Below, in pieces: positions 50,340-58,686 of a stretch of 64,000 nucleotides of DNA. The position numbers were made by a program, and so were the translations under genes. The notes beneath the pieces were generated by a model. That model was not told the origin of the DNA, made no database searches, and saw nothing but the letters and a program-made list of their open reading frames with translations. Position 1 is the first letter of the stretch. Every line of letters starts with the position of its first letter. Source of the stretch: Symbiodinium microadriaticum (taxonomy: Eukaryota > Sar > Dinophyceae > Suessiales > Symbiodiniaceae); contig LSRX01000321.1 in NCBI GenBank assembly GCA_001939145.1, positions 365,245 to 429,244 of the forward strand, in the 5' to 3' direction.

Positions 50340-51350
50340 ACCCTAGACCTTAAGCTCTATTGAATTGTCTCCAGACCACCCCGCAGAGGGAGAGGTGAGG
50401 GCAGGCATCAGGCAGGGATGCCCACTTAGTCCGTATCTCTTTGTGATTGTCCTTACAGTTAGCTTTGCAGATATCGACCAAGAACTTTTGCAAAGAGGTA
50501 TCCCTACTAACACCTGGTCCTCCATTTACTCAACGTACGATCTGGAGTATGCGGATGACACGCCTTTACTGGCCAGAACCATACCGCACAGCTGTAGAAG
50601 ACACAGCGCAGGAATGCGGGATTGAACCTTGATACTACCAAGACAGAGCTACTGATTAAACATCCCGAGGACAAGCCAGTTCTAAAGGGTGTAGGGTTTA
50701 GGAGGATTTAGGACAAATATCGTGGACTGACCCATTTCAGAGTGCGTTCTTGCATAGGGCGAACCTAGCTGAGTGGGCTTATAAGAAACTTAGGCTGGTT
50801 TGAATTCCAGACTACCAGTAAAGACTAAGGTACAAATGTTCAGAATTTTGTCTATCCTCATATATGGTTTAGACGCACGTACTCTCACAGAAAGGGACCT
50901 AAAAAGAATAGACGGGTTTTGGTTTAGAATTTTTCGCAGAGTTGTGGGTATCGAAGCATCATTCTACTCCAGAGTCCCAAACACAAAGGTGTATGTGAAG
51001 GCAGGCAAACCCGAAAAACCCTCTACCACACTGCAGTACACACAATACAGTTACAAGACCATGGTGGAGGTTTTCAGAGCAAGCAGACCAGACCTCTTTA
51101 CGATGTAGTCTTTGCTTCTGCTTACAAAGACCGTCTTCTAAACACAGGCAGACGTGGAGCTATGCAGTTTTGAAGTCGTGACTAAAAGGAACTACCCAAA
51201 CCTCTGGAAGCCGGACCACCCCTCAAAAAGGAATACTCCTCAACATAAGCACGGTATCATCTCCAATCAGTTGCGGAAATCGTCGTTTGAGTTGGCGCCA
51301 AAGCACCACGCAGAGAGCGCGGAAGGGGTCTCCCTTAAAAACCCTTAGAC
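50340..51350 (+). pseudogene. Degenerate LINE (RT C-terminal half and 3' domain)
   Basis: In order on the + strand: GIRQGCPLSPYLFVIVLTV (RT motif B region), LEYADDTPLLARTI (catalytic YADD), then after a frameshift GLNLDTTKTELLIKHPEDKP, later LIYGLDARTLTERDLKRI and VVGIEASFYSRVPNTKVYVK, and a tail with VVTKRNYPNLW and FELAPK. At least two frameshifts and several stops interrupt it, and the endonuclease and N-terminal RT are missing, so it is dead. The thumb/tail wording matches LINEs I associate with dinoflagellate genomes. Flanked by CCCTAAA and by a CCCTTAG-rich tail. Confidence 0.9.
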
Positions 51351-52000
51351 CACCGGAAACCTAAACCCAAACTCCGGGCGTCTCTAAGATTAGAAGCACG
51401 TTCCCCAATATGGACCCTTAGGCCTCTTAGGGCGGTTCTAGGATCCCTTAAGGGTAGTACATCTAGTGTACATAGTAGGTTCTTTAACGGTGAAGCACCT
51501 TAAACCCTAAGCCCTAAAGCATCAATCAAGACTTAAACCCTAAGCCCTAAAGCATAGATCCCAAAAATCCCTAATTCAAACTCCGACATCCCAAGAGACT
51601 AGACCCTAAACATCGGAACCTTAGAACCTCAACCCCAAAATCCTTAATTTAAAATTGGACATCCCTAAACCTTAGACCCTAAAAATCTGAACCTTAGAAC
51701 CTCAACCCCTAGAGACTAAACCCTAAATATCTGAACCTTAGAACCTCAACCCCAGCCTGCTGAGTATCCGAGGATCCACCCCCGGGGGCGTGTGGGGATC
51801 TGAGCTTCGAGGGTTCCAGGGTTTTGGGTTTTTTTTGGTTTTTTTGGGTTTAGGGTTTTAGGGTTTTAGGGTTTTAGGGCTTTAGGTTTAGGGTTTTAGG
51901 GTTTTAGGGTTTTAGGGTTTTAGGGTTTAGGGTTTAGGGTTTAGGGTTTTAGGGTTTCAGGGTTTTAGGGTTTTAGGGTTTAGGGTTTAGGAATTAGGGG
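51351..52000. repeat. Tandem ACCTTAGAACCTCAACCCC units and a TTTTAGGG block
   Basis: 51,590-51,755 repeats a unit of about 50 bp (TCCGACATCCC, CTAGACCCTAAA, ATCKGAACCTTAGAACC). 51,838-51,990 is a G-strand block of TTTTAGGG/TTTAGGG. Confidence 0.85.
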
Positions 52001-52015
52001 AGTTACGGACTTCTT

Positions 52016-52121
52016 GGTTCCTGAGTAGTGCCTTTTTGCCCTTTTATCGTATGGTTCCCTGATTTGCAACCGAATATCGGGAACAAGGTACCCTTATTAT
52101 CAAGGGCTCACTCAGGAACCT
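52016..52121 (+). mobile_element. Family-3 element
   Basis: TTCTTG|GTTCCTGAGTAG to CTCAGGAACCTG; interior GGTACCCTTATTATCAAGGG shared with the two other copies. Confidence 0.8.
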
Positions 52122-52251
52122 GGTCTTTGGGTTCAAGGATTTAGGGTTTGGGAATTCGGGGTTTAGGGTTTGAGGGCTTCGGGATTGAGGAAATTATTGA
52201 CTTGCGGTTTAGGGCTTTAGGGTTTGGGGCTTCTTTTTGCCCTTTCTCCGC

Positions 52252-52569
52252 CTGATCTCTGAAGTTGAAGTACCTTGGTATGAAAAACTTCTGTTATGGT
52301 TAGGAACCTATCACAACACAATCAGGAAAGCGAACCAAGGCACTAGTATTGAAGCCAAAGTACTCTTGATGATATAAATCCTGCATTACGTTAAGGACCC
52401 CAAGCTATGGGAATTATGGTGTATTCCTTACCATGGGTAATGCAGGATTTATATCATCAACCGTAGTATTGAAGCCAAAATACTTAGTAAGGCTATCCCG
52501 TTAGAGTCCGTCTACACCCCAGACGCTATTCTAATTCATGGCAGCTGCCCCGGGCTAGGTAAAACTTGG
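52252..52569 (+). CDS. P-loop-like coding region interrupted by a family-1 element
   Basis: 52,252-52,362 reads ISEVEVPWYEKLLLWLGTYH then NTIRKANQGTSIEAK. 52,465-52,569 reads SIEAKILSKAIPLESVYTPD then ILIHGSCPGLGKTW, where GSCPGLGKT fits the Walker A pattern GxxxxGK[ST]. SIEAK is encoded on both sides because the element sits between 19-bp direct repeats. The minus strand is also open here (LASIL…VPWFAFLIVL) and element orientation would favour it, so the P-loop may be coincidental. If real, it is the N-terminal edge of an NTPase; no later motif follows. Confidence 0.35.
52345..52483. repeat. 19-bp direct repeats flanking a family-1 element
   Basis: AGTATTGAAGCCAAAGTAC at 52345-52363 and AGTATTGAAGCCAAAATAC at 52465-52483, 18 of 19 identical. 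Confidence 0.9.
52363..52463 (-). mobile_element. Family-1 element
   Basis: CTCTTGATGATATAAATCC to TTATATCATCAACCG; minus orientation; one changed terminal base. Confidence 0.87.
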
Positions 52570-52954
52570 GGGGGGGGGGTGTAGGCACCAATGTAGAAGC
52601 CTCAATAGTCAGCAAAACTCTTCCTTAGGGTTCCTGACTATGCTTCTGCATGAAAAGATACCCATTCTCATCATGAAGGCCCCGATATTGGTCGCGCTTG
52701 ATTTTTCAGCTCTGGTCGGCTTAAACTTTACAGGTCTTGGCATCTAGGGGGTTCTAGGGCTTGACGAATAACTGGCTTCGTTAAGCCTACAAGTCGGGTC
52801 CAAATTTTTGGGGGGTTCAAAGTTTAAGGTTGAGGGTTGTGTGTTCTTGATCTGATGATGCGACAATTTTCTTGTGTGAGTTGCCGGTCGGTTTAGAGTT
52901 TAGGGTTTAGGGTTCAGGCTAGGGGTGTTCACTTGGCGTCGGTGGGATGTTGAA

Positions 52955-53135
52955 CCCTAAAGCCCTAAAGCCTAAACCCCTAAACCCGAAACCCCTAAAC
53001 CCTGAATTCCTAAACCCTAAACCCTAAACCCCAAACCCTAAACCTCTAAACCCTTAAACCCTAGATCCTAAACCCTAAACCCCTAGACCCTAGACCCTAA
53101 ACCCTAAACCCTAAACCTCTAAACCCCTAAACCCC
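52955..53135 (-). repeat. CCCTAAA block
   Basis: C-strand units with CCTCTAAACC variants. Confidence 0.92.
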
Positions 53136-53148
53136 AAACCTCTTTGAG

Positions 53149-53226
53149 GTCAGCTTCCGCGTGGACTACTCTGAGGGTAGGATCGAGGCCTGGTTGGACG
53201 ACCAGGACGGATTTGGGGCTCCCGGG
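53149..53226 (+). CDS. Internal exon, unknown product
   Basis: Exactly 78 nt, 26 codons, phase 0/0. CCTCTTTGAG|G acceptor; CTCCCGGG|GTTTAGGG donor on the next telomere-like unit. Reads VSFRVDYSEGRIEAWLDDQD, acidic and amphipathic. No family recognised. Confidence 0.5.
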
Positions 53227-53490
53227 GTTTAGGGAGTTTAGGGGTTTAGGGGTTTTTGGGTTTAGGGTTGAGGGGTTTAGGGGTTTAGGGTTTAGGGGTT
53301 TAGGGGTTTAGGGTTTAAGGGTTTAGGGGTTTAGGGTTTCGGGTTTAGGTCGCAAGATCCTGTAAGGCATAATTACCAGGGGATTTAGGGTTTAGGGTTT
53401 AGGGATTCGGATTTAGGGTTTAGGGTTTAGGGATATCATAAGATCCTTTAAGGCATACCATGGGATTTAGGGTTTAGGGTTTTGGCCTTT
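53227..53490 (+). repeat. TTTAGGG/TTTAGGGG blocks
   Basis: G-strand units, two patches; includes a repeated word AGATCCTKTAAGGCATA near 53,354 and 53,441. Confidence 0.9.
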
Positions 53491-53594
53491 AAAGCTTCGA
53501 GTTTAGGGTTCAGGGGATCGGGGTGTGGGCATCCTTTGCCAGAATGGATGCTCTAAGGAACCTCACGCGGGCACAGCCTCCTTAAACCCCGGAG

Positions 53595-54110
53595 TCCCAA
53601 CACAAAGCCCTAAACCGCTTACGCCGCCTTCAAGTCGAGGCCCGTAAGCCTGTTGCAGAGGCCGCGGGGTTCAGGGTTGAGGGTTTAGTGGGGTTCAGGA
53701 TATAGGGTTTAGTGTTCACGGCCCGCCAGTCAAGGAACGCCGACCCCACGCTGCCGTGGAGCACGCGCCGTTCCACATGTTGCAGAGAGTCGGCCGCACC
53801 CGGCGTAGCTGTAAATGCAAGCTGCATACACCATCCGGACTATACAACGTTCGGATGCAGTGCGGCCTTCCTCGACTACATCGGTAGTTCTCCTAAGTAG
53901 GGTCGCCTTTAGGGTCCTTTCTTTATATAAGGGTGCCGTACTATATTGGGGACCTAAACAGGGAGCCTACTTTAGAGAACCACCTACATGGTTGCTTTCT
54001 TCCTCTTCGCTGGCCTTTTTTGTGGAGGACTTCGGTTCGAAAGTTCTGCCGTTGCCCAGTTTGCATCATCGCAGCGGTTCGCGCGAGCCAAAAGAACCTA
54101 GCCGAAACCC
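53595..54110 (+). CDS. Three-exon chain with a telomere-like and a family-2 intron
   Basis: Exon 1 (53595-53668) follows CCCCGGAG| and reads SQHKALNRLRRLQVEARKPV; here an AAAGCCCTAAACCGC word is coding. Intron 53669-53712 is G-strand repeat. Exon 2 (53713-53883), 57 codons, reads VHGPPVKERRPHAAVEHAPF and has a Cys/basic part RSCKCKLHTPSGLYNV. Intron 53884-53975 is a family-2 palindrome. Exon 3 (53976 onward) reads EPPTWLLSSSSLAFFVEDFG, then fades into CCCTAAA. Phases fit (2 and 2). Other frames over exon 2 are open too, so support comes from the whole chain. Function unknown. Confidence 0.5.
53884..53975 (+). mobile_element. Family-2 introner-like element
   Basis: GTAGTTCTCC… to …CTACTTTAG|AGAACCACC; same 92-bp GT-AG length as the copy at 42,799. 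Confidence 0.83.
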
Positions 54111-54240
54111 TAAACCCTAAACCCTAAATCCTCAACCCTAAACCCTAAAACCTAAACCCTAAACCCTAAGCCCAAAAAGAAAACCCTAAGCCCTAAATCC
54201 CTCAAACCCTAAACCCTTAACCCTCAGCCTAAATCCTAAA
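54100..54240 (-). repeat. CCCTAAA block
   Basis: C-strand units with CCCTAAG and CCCTCAA variants. Confidence 0.92.
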
Positions 54241-54394
54241 GAAGTGCTTCCGGGCGTTCGTTGGTCCGTGCTGTGATTTCGCAGACCACTCTGTTCTTGG
54301 TCATGATTCTTGATGTTATTTAAACCACTTTTATTAGGGTTTTTTTTTCTGGGGATTGTTTGTTTATTGCTATTGTTACTACTATCTCTACTCT

Positions 54395-54442
54395 TTCTCT
54401 CTCTGTCTCCATCTCTCTCTCTGTCTCTGTCTGTCTCTCTCC
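54395..54442. repeat. (CT)n microsatellite
   Basis: CTCTCTGTCTCC repeats; upstream Leu/Phe-rich frame is partly an artefact of this run. Confidence 0.93.
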
Positions 54443-54444
54443 TA

Positions 54445-54561
54445 CGATGTTTAAGAGGCGACGGAGATCTTAGTTATAACATCGTTGAAAGACTCCGCAA
54501 AATCCTTCGAGACCTTGAAGCAACTCTCAAGAAACCCTATACAATGTTATTGCACACCTGA
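54445..54561 (+). CDS. Possible terminal exon, unknown product
   Basis: Reads GDGDLSYNIVERLRKILRDL then EATLKKPYTMLLHT to TGA at 54559. Amphipathic helix pattern. 5' boundary is inside or near the CT repeat. Confidence 0.4.
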   Translation, partial: RCLRGDGDLSYNIVERLRKILRDLEATLKKPYTMLLHT

Positions 54562-54739
54562 AGCGACCTGACAAGGCTCTACAACCCCCCAGCACCCTCG
54601 TGACGCCTGACAACCATAAGCCCTAAACCCCAAACGCCCCAAAACCCTGGACCCTATACCCCTAACCCCCCAAGCCCTAAACCGTAAACCCTAAACCCAA
54701 ACTAAACCCTGAACCCTAAACCCTAAGCCAATCTGCGAG

Positions 54740-54862
54740 TTGGAAAAGAGGCGCTTAAACAAAAATAAGCCAAGAATTTCCGGGTTGATGCCGAAGGAGC
54801 CACGGCTCTTGCTGAACGACGTCGGAGCACTGGCAGGGCCCGGGGCCGAGCTTTGTTCAAAG
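54740..54862 (+). CDS. Internal exon, unknown product
   Basis: AATCTGCGAG| acceptor and TTCAAAG|GTCTTTATAGG donor; exactly 123 nt, 41 codons, phase 0/0. Basic start EKRRLNKNKPRISGLMPKEP, then LLLNDVGALAGPGAELCSK. Clean boundaries. The downstream intron is a GGGTTTTATNGGGCTT repeat. No family recognised. Confidence 0.5.
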
Positions 54863-55120
54863 GTCTTTATAGGGTTGTATAGAGCTTCAGGATTTTACAA
54901 GGTTATAGGGTTTTATTGGGCTTGAGGTTTTTATAGGGTCTTAATGGGCTTTAGGGATTCATGGGGTTTTATGGGGCTTTAGGGTTTTGTGGGGTTTTAT
55001 TGGGCTTGAGGGTTTTTGCGGGGTTTTATTGGGCTTGAGGGTTTTATAGGGTTTTAATGGGCTTTAGGGTTTTATGGGGTTTTTATTGGGCTTTAGGGTT
55101 TCACAGGGTCTATTGGGCTT
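54863..55120 (+). repeat. GGGTTTTATTGGGCTTTAGGG tandem repeat
   Basis: About eight imperfect 30-bp units, a T-rich relative of the telomere-like repeat. Confidence 0.88.
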
Positions 55121-55179
55121 TGGAGGGCTGTCGTACGCTTTTATGGCTTGTTGCTGGGTTCTGTCGGTGCATTCCAGGG

Positions 55180-55657
55180 TTCTAGAAGCTTTTCGGGCTT
55201 GTTGTCTTTCGGTTGAGAGCTCGGGGTGGCCAAGTTCGCGTCGATTTGGTGAAAAGGACCCAAAGAGCCCAATACCCCTGAACTAAGGAATATACCTTTA
55301 AATTATAGGGGCCTTAACATTATGATTTAAGGTATATTGCTTAATTATAGGGGTATTGGGCTCTCTGGGACTTGCCATGGCGTACAGTCGTCGCAACATT
55401 GCAGACGGGAAACTGGACACCCACAGGGGTGAATATCGTTCCACCCAGTTGCAAGGTGTCTTGAGGCAGTGGCCCACAAAAACAGGCAGAACACGACGCA
55501 ACAGTTCCCCAGGGCGGAGTATTGCATCTCCCGTTTGTTTAGCCTGGAACTGGAGTGGGAATGTGGCAGTGCGTTTAAATGTAGACCTGAAGCAGGATTT
55601 CGATTTCAGAAGCAAAGAGGCGTTGTTTTCCTTCTTACAAACCTTAAGCCCCCCTCA
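55180..55657 (+). CDS. Coding candidates on both sides of a family-4 element
   Basis: Left 55180-55262 follows GTGCATTCCAG|G and reads VLEAFRACCLSVESSGWPSS. Right 55368-55657 is open for over 95 codons (MAYSRRNIADGKLDTHRGEY; LAWNWSGNVAVRLNVDLKQD). A third + frame and a minus frame over the right part are also open and protein-like, so strand and frame are uncertain. The joint across the element is unresolved. Confidence 0.4.
55263..55367. mobile_element. Family-4 palindromic element
   Basis: AAGAGCCCAATACCCC to GGGGTATTGGGCTCTC with inner AAGGAATATACC/GGTATATTSCTT. Relatives at 58,484-58,596, 61,777 and 63,161. Confidence 0.85.
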
Positions 55658-55839
55658 ACCCGAACCCCCAATCTCTAAACCCCAAGCACTATACTCCCTA
55701 AACCCTAACCCCTATACCTTGAATCCTAAACCCTCAGGCGATCTTTTTACCCTGTCATCTTCAACTACCACGGCACCCGCACTCGCGTGCCCCGTGTCTG
55801 CGGGTGGAGACTCTGTGGCTTTAGGGCAGATGTCGGTTT

Positions 55840-55905
55840 AGGGTTTAGGGTTTCGGGTTTAGGGTTTCGGGTTTAGGGTTTAGGGTTTAGGGTTTGGGAG
55901 ATTTG
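55840..55905 (+). repeat. TTTAGGG block
   Basis: TTTAGGG/TTTCGGG units ending in the acceptor GGTCTCGCAG of the next exon. Confidence 0.92.
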
Positions 55906-55918
55906 TTTGGTCTCGCAG

Positions 55919-56100
55919 CTGGGTTCAAGGGGGTTAAGACGCTTCACTTGAAGGCCCATGCAGGGCAGGGTTATAATTGGGTTAACTCTATTAGGGTACT
56001 TACAACTCCACTTGTAAACCTACTCACTAAGTCCCCTGGAAGCTATGCCCTCTTAGAGTTCTCCATATGGCTATACTACGATACACGCCCAATGTCGATG
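55919..56100 (+). CDS. Internal exon; faint RNase H-like wording
   Basis: TTTGGTCTCGCAG| acceptor and ATGTCGATG|GTAAGTGG consensus donor; 182 nt open. Reads GVKTLHLKAHAGQGYNWVNS, then VNLLTKSPGSYALLEFSIWL. The KAHAGQGYN phrase resembles the RNase H segment VKAHxGxxxNExAD of retroelements, but the acidic residues are absent, so this is only a suggestion. Strong exon boundaries. Confidence 0.55.
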
Positions 56101-56290
56101 GTAAGTGGTTGAGGCCCTTGCATGAGTTCCAGCGCCAAACCTGAACGACCCCAGCTTGAAGGCAGATTAAGGCCCAGTTCACTCCTTCGCCACAAGGTGT
56201 AAGGACTTGACCAAGGGCTGGCTCTGCTCTGCTGTCATGGTGCAAGCCTGGTGATGAAAACAGTCTAGATGTCGTTTCGGGGGTTGCAAC

Positions 56291-56353
56291 ATGACGATGC
56301 GGGGGGTTTCCGAAGATGGCCTGGGCTACAGCGCAACAGGACTCAAGCACATG
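56291..56353 (+). CDS. Possible small exon, unknown product
   Basis: Exactly 21 codons MTMRGVSEDGLGYSATGLKH(M) ending CACATG|GTTAGGGTT, donor on a telomere-like unit. The 5' boundary (ATG or upstream AG) is undetermined. Confidence 0.4.
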
Positions 56354-56468
56354 GTTAGGGTTTATAAGGTTTACAGGGCTTATAGGGTTTATCGGGTTTT
56401 TTTGGGTTGTTAGGGTTTATAGGGCCTGTAGGGTTTATAGGGGTTTAGGGTTTTGGGTTTTGGGTTCA

Positions 56469-56610
56469 AGGCCACAAGAGCCCAAAGAAGTCCTTCGCAG
56501 GTACGCCTCCTCCGCTGCAGCAGCGGCTGGCGCAGTGGAAGCAACCAGCGGGAGCGCTAGCAGCAGCATTCGGGCCGGCAAACTACACTCTAGTCTATAT
56601 CCCACCCTCG
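56469..56610 (+). CDS. Pro/Gln/Ala-rich exon, unknown product
   Basis: GGGTTCAAG|G acceptor; frame HKSPKKSFAGTPPPLQQRLA then QWKQPAGALAAAFGPANYTL. Linker-like composition. Runs toward CCCTAAACC. Preceded by G-strand TTTATAGGG repeats (56,355-56,465). Confidence 0.5.
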
Positions 56611-56699
56611 ACCCTAAACCCTGCCACCCCAAAGCCCTAAGCCCTAAAACAACCTCAGCAATTCAAAAGCCTAAATCCCTCACTCAAGGCTCCTCAGGG

Positions 56700-56880
56700 T
56701 TGACCTGTTGAATTCGAGTCCCTACGTCTTACAAACGCTAAACCTATAAGCCTACTGTTGATGATATAAATCCTGCATTACCTTAAGGTCCCTTTTTCCT
56801 ATGGGAATTACGGTGTACTCCTTATTATGGGGTCATGCAGGATTTATATCACCAACCGTAGAACCCTACAGCCCTAAACC
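56700..56880 (-). CDS. Minus-strand exon pair across a family-1 element
   Basis: On the minus strand, after TTTAG|G, GCRVL is followed by the split Arg codon and then RLIGLAFVRRRDSNSTG up to TCAACAG|GTCAAC. Short first exon. Supports the CG|T rule for this copy but is weak alone. Confidence 0.35.
56755..56858 (-). mobile_element. Family-1 element
   Basis: CTGTTGATGATATAAATCC to TTATATCACCAACCG with TA flanks. Confidence 0.88.
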
Positions 56881-56993
56881 CTCTCCGTATAACCGACGAC
56901 TTACGACCGGTGATCCTCTCAGTAGTGCCCAAGCTTGAAGCCCTCAGTAGGGTTTAGGGTTTACGGTTTTAGGGTTTAGGGGTTAGGGTTTAG

Positions 56994-57270
56994 GGCCTCA
57001 GGGGAGGGCCCAAGTACCCAACTACGGTTGATGATATAAATCCTGACATTACCCACATAATAAGGAGTAGACCATAGTTCTCATAGTTTAGGGTCCTTAA
57101 GGTAATGCAGGATCATTACCCTTGCCATCATGGCGGTTGTTGCTACAGGGATTGTTTTGGCCATCGTACGTTACCCTAAACCCTTACGAGTGGACGGAAG
57201 CTCGGCAACCCCTCTCAGGAATGCAGATGCTCGAGTAACGAGAAATGAATGTAGACTGCAGAAAATTTAG
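56994..57270 (+). CDS. Exon pair across a truncated family-1 element; membrane segment
   Basis: Exon A (56994-57026) follows TTTAG|G: ASGEGPSTQL, ending CG|GTTGATG. The element lost its right tip, and its internal TAATGCAG|G serves as acceptor. Exon B (57111-57270) continues through CG|G: IITLAIMAVVATGIVLAIVR, a convincing transmembrane helix, then a basic tail to TAG at 57268, 52 codons. CCTAAACCC inside exon B is coding (YPKPL). Likely C-terminus of a membrane protein; family unknown. Confidence 0.55.
57025..57110 (+). mobile_element. Family-1 element, right end truncated
   Basis: Left end CGGTTGATGATATAAATCC intact; stops at GGTAATGCAG, lacking GATTTATATCATCAACAG. Confidence 0.85.
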
Positions 57271-57392
57271 CAGTGCTAGTCTTATAAATGCAAATACTCT
57301 GTGAAGATCCAGGATTTTGCAGGTTTTAGGATTATAGGAGCCTGAATAACTATAGTAGTACTATTCCGGAGGGCTCCGCATTCTCATGACAG

Positions 57393-57623
57393 GAAAAGTC
57401 TGCCCCCGGAACCTGGTTCTGATCTCTCAAGACCCTGCATCAGTAATACGGTTGATGATATAAGCCCTGCAAATTACCCCTAATAAGGAATATATGCCAT
57501 AATTCCCATAGTAGAGGGTCCTTACCGTAATGCAGGATTTATATCATCAACCGTATTGTTCTTCAAGGTTCCCTAGATAAAGCGCGGGATGGAGGCCATA
57601 TAGAACCCTGGGACAACCGTTAG
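57393..57623 (+). CDS. Exon pair across a family-1 element, unknown product
   Basis: Exon A (57393-57450) follows CATGACAG|G: KVCPRNLVLISQDPASVI, ending CG|GTTGATG. Exon B (57554-57623) completes Arg and reads IVLQGSLDKARDGGHIEPWD to TAG. Frame is continuous, but the element ends CATCAACCG instead of CAG, so the acceptor AG is missing in this copy. Either splicing uses another site or the gene is decaying. Confidence 0.5.
57449..57553 (+). mobile_element. Family-1 element with symmetric ends
   Basis: CGGTTGATGATATAAGCCC to TTATATCATCAACCG; TA flanks. Both termini are the CGG type, so the usual CAG acceptor is lost. Confidence 0.9.
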
Positions 57624-57654
57624 TTCGATCCCACAGCGCTGATCCCGATGCACC

Positions 57655-58035
57655 TGAATCCCCTAAATCCCCTGAATTCCCTGAACCTTAAACCCTAAAC
57701 CTTAAATCCTTAACCCTAAACCCTAAATCCCTAAACCGTAAACCTAAACCTAAACCCTAAACCTCAAGCCCTGTCTCTAAAGCCAACTAAAGCCCAAAAC
57801 CCTGAACCCAACCTGAACCCCGAAAAGCCCACAAGGCCTAAAAACAACACGGGAAAGCCTTCTCAGTCGTTCAGGGTTTACGGTTTGAGATTTATAGGGT
57901 TTAGGTAAGGTTGAGGGTTTAGGGTTTAGGTAAGGTTTAGGGCTTAGGCTAAGGTTTAGGCTTTATAGGCTTTAGGGTGGTCAGAGGATGCATGAAGCGA
58001 GTATGGTTTGAGAGGGCTACATGCTTTTCTGTACA
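57655..58035. repeat. CCCTAAA then TTTAGGG blocks
   Basis: C-strand to about 57,830, G-strand 57,880-57,975; no exon supported. Confidence 0.87.
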
Positions 58036-58036
58036 G

Positions 58037-58101
58037 GGCCAACCGTAAGACTGTTGCAGTGCTCCAGCACACGGGTACCGTGCATGTATCCCTAACGGAC
58101 A
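58037..58101 (+). CDS. Small internal exon, unknown product
   Basis: Pyrimidine-rich TGCTTTTCTGTACAG|G acceptor, frame ANRKTVAVLQHTGTVHVSLT, ending GGACA|GTTAGGG at a telomere-like unit. Confidence 0.5.
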
Positions 58102-58169
58102 GTTAGGGTTCAGGGTTTAGGGTTTGAGGGTTTAGGGTTTAGGGTTCAGGGTTTAGGCTTTAAGGGTAC

Positions 58170-58287
58170 TCTAAAAGAGACAACAAATGGCAGTTGTTCA
58201 ACATGGCAATGAAACCGAGGATCCTTGATCTCGCTAGGAGGAAGAATATACCCGATGACCCTGCCATTGGAATGATGAACACCCCGA
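58170..58287 (+). CDS. Possible terminal exon, unknown product
   Basis: Reads RDNKWQLFNMAMKPRILDLA then RRKNIPDDPAIGMMNTPK to TGA at 58285. Basic helix followed by acidic turn. A minus frame (58160-58504) is also open and hydrophobic. A further + segment at 58,367-58,450 reads RIRCLRCGRQSLVRTRK with a CxxC. Confidence 0.45.
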
Positions 58288-58445
58288 AATGACCCCAAGG
58301 TGCTAAAGCATCCAAACCCGAAGCCAACAGTAGGAGACCCTGAATCCTAGCCTTAAACCTTAACCCAAATAGGACACCCAAGTTGCGAGGACGCCTTCGC
58401 ATTAGATGCCTCCGCTGCGGCCGCCAGTCGCTGGTGCGCACCCGC

Positions 58446-58468
58446 AAAGAGAGAGAGAGAGAGAGAGA
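58446..58468. repeat. (GA)n microsatellite
   Basis: AGAGAG run directly before a family-4 element. Confidence 0.93.
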
Positions 58469-58483
58469 TCCATTGCCCGGGTT

Positions 58484-58596
58484 CCCAGAGAGCCCAATAC
58501 CCATTAACTAAGGAATATACCTTAAATCATGAAGTTAAGGCCCCTATATTCTAAGGTATATTCCTTAATTAAGGGGGTATTGGGCTCTTTGGATTC
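58484..58596. mobile_element. Family-4 palindromic element
   Basis: CCCAGAGAGCCCAATACC to GGTATTGGGCTCTTTGG; inner ACTAAGGAATATACCTTAAA/TAAGGTATATTCCTTAATT. Confidence 0.87.
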
Positions 58597-58686
58597 TTGC
58601 TAGGGGATTTTATTTAAGTTACCGCTATTCCGCTGAATTCATAAGCCCCCTCAACACACATCACATCCAAAACAAGAGTCCTCATA

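Noticed and set aside
54310..54445. Signal-anchor-like Leu/Phe-rich peptide
   Set aside because: Most of the hydrophobicity comes from the T-rich and CT-repeat DNA upstream of the real-looking exon.
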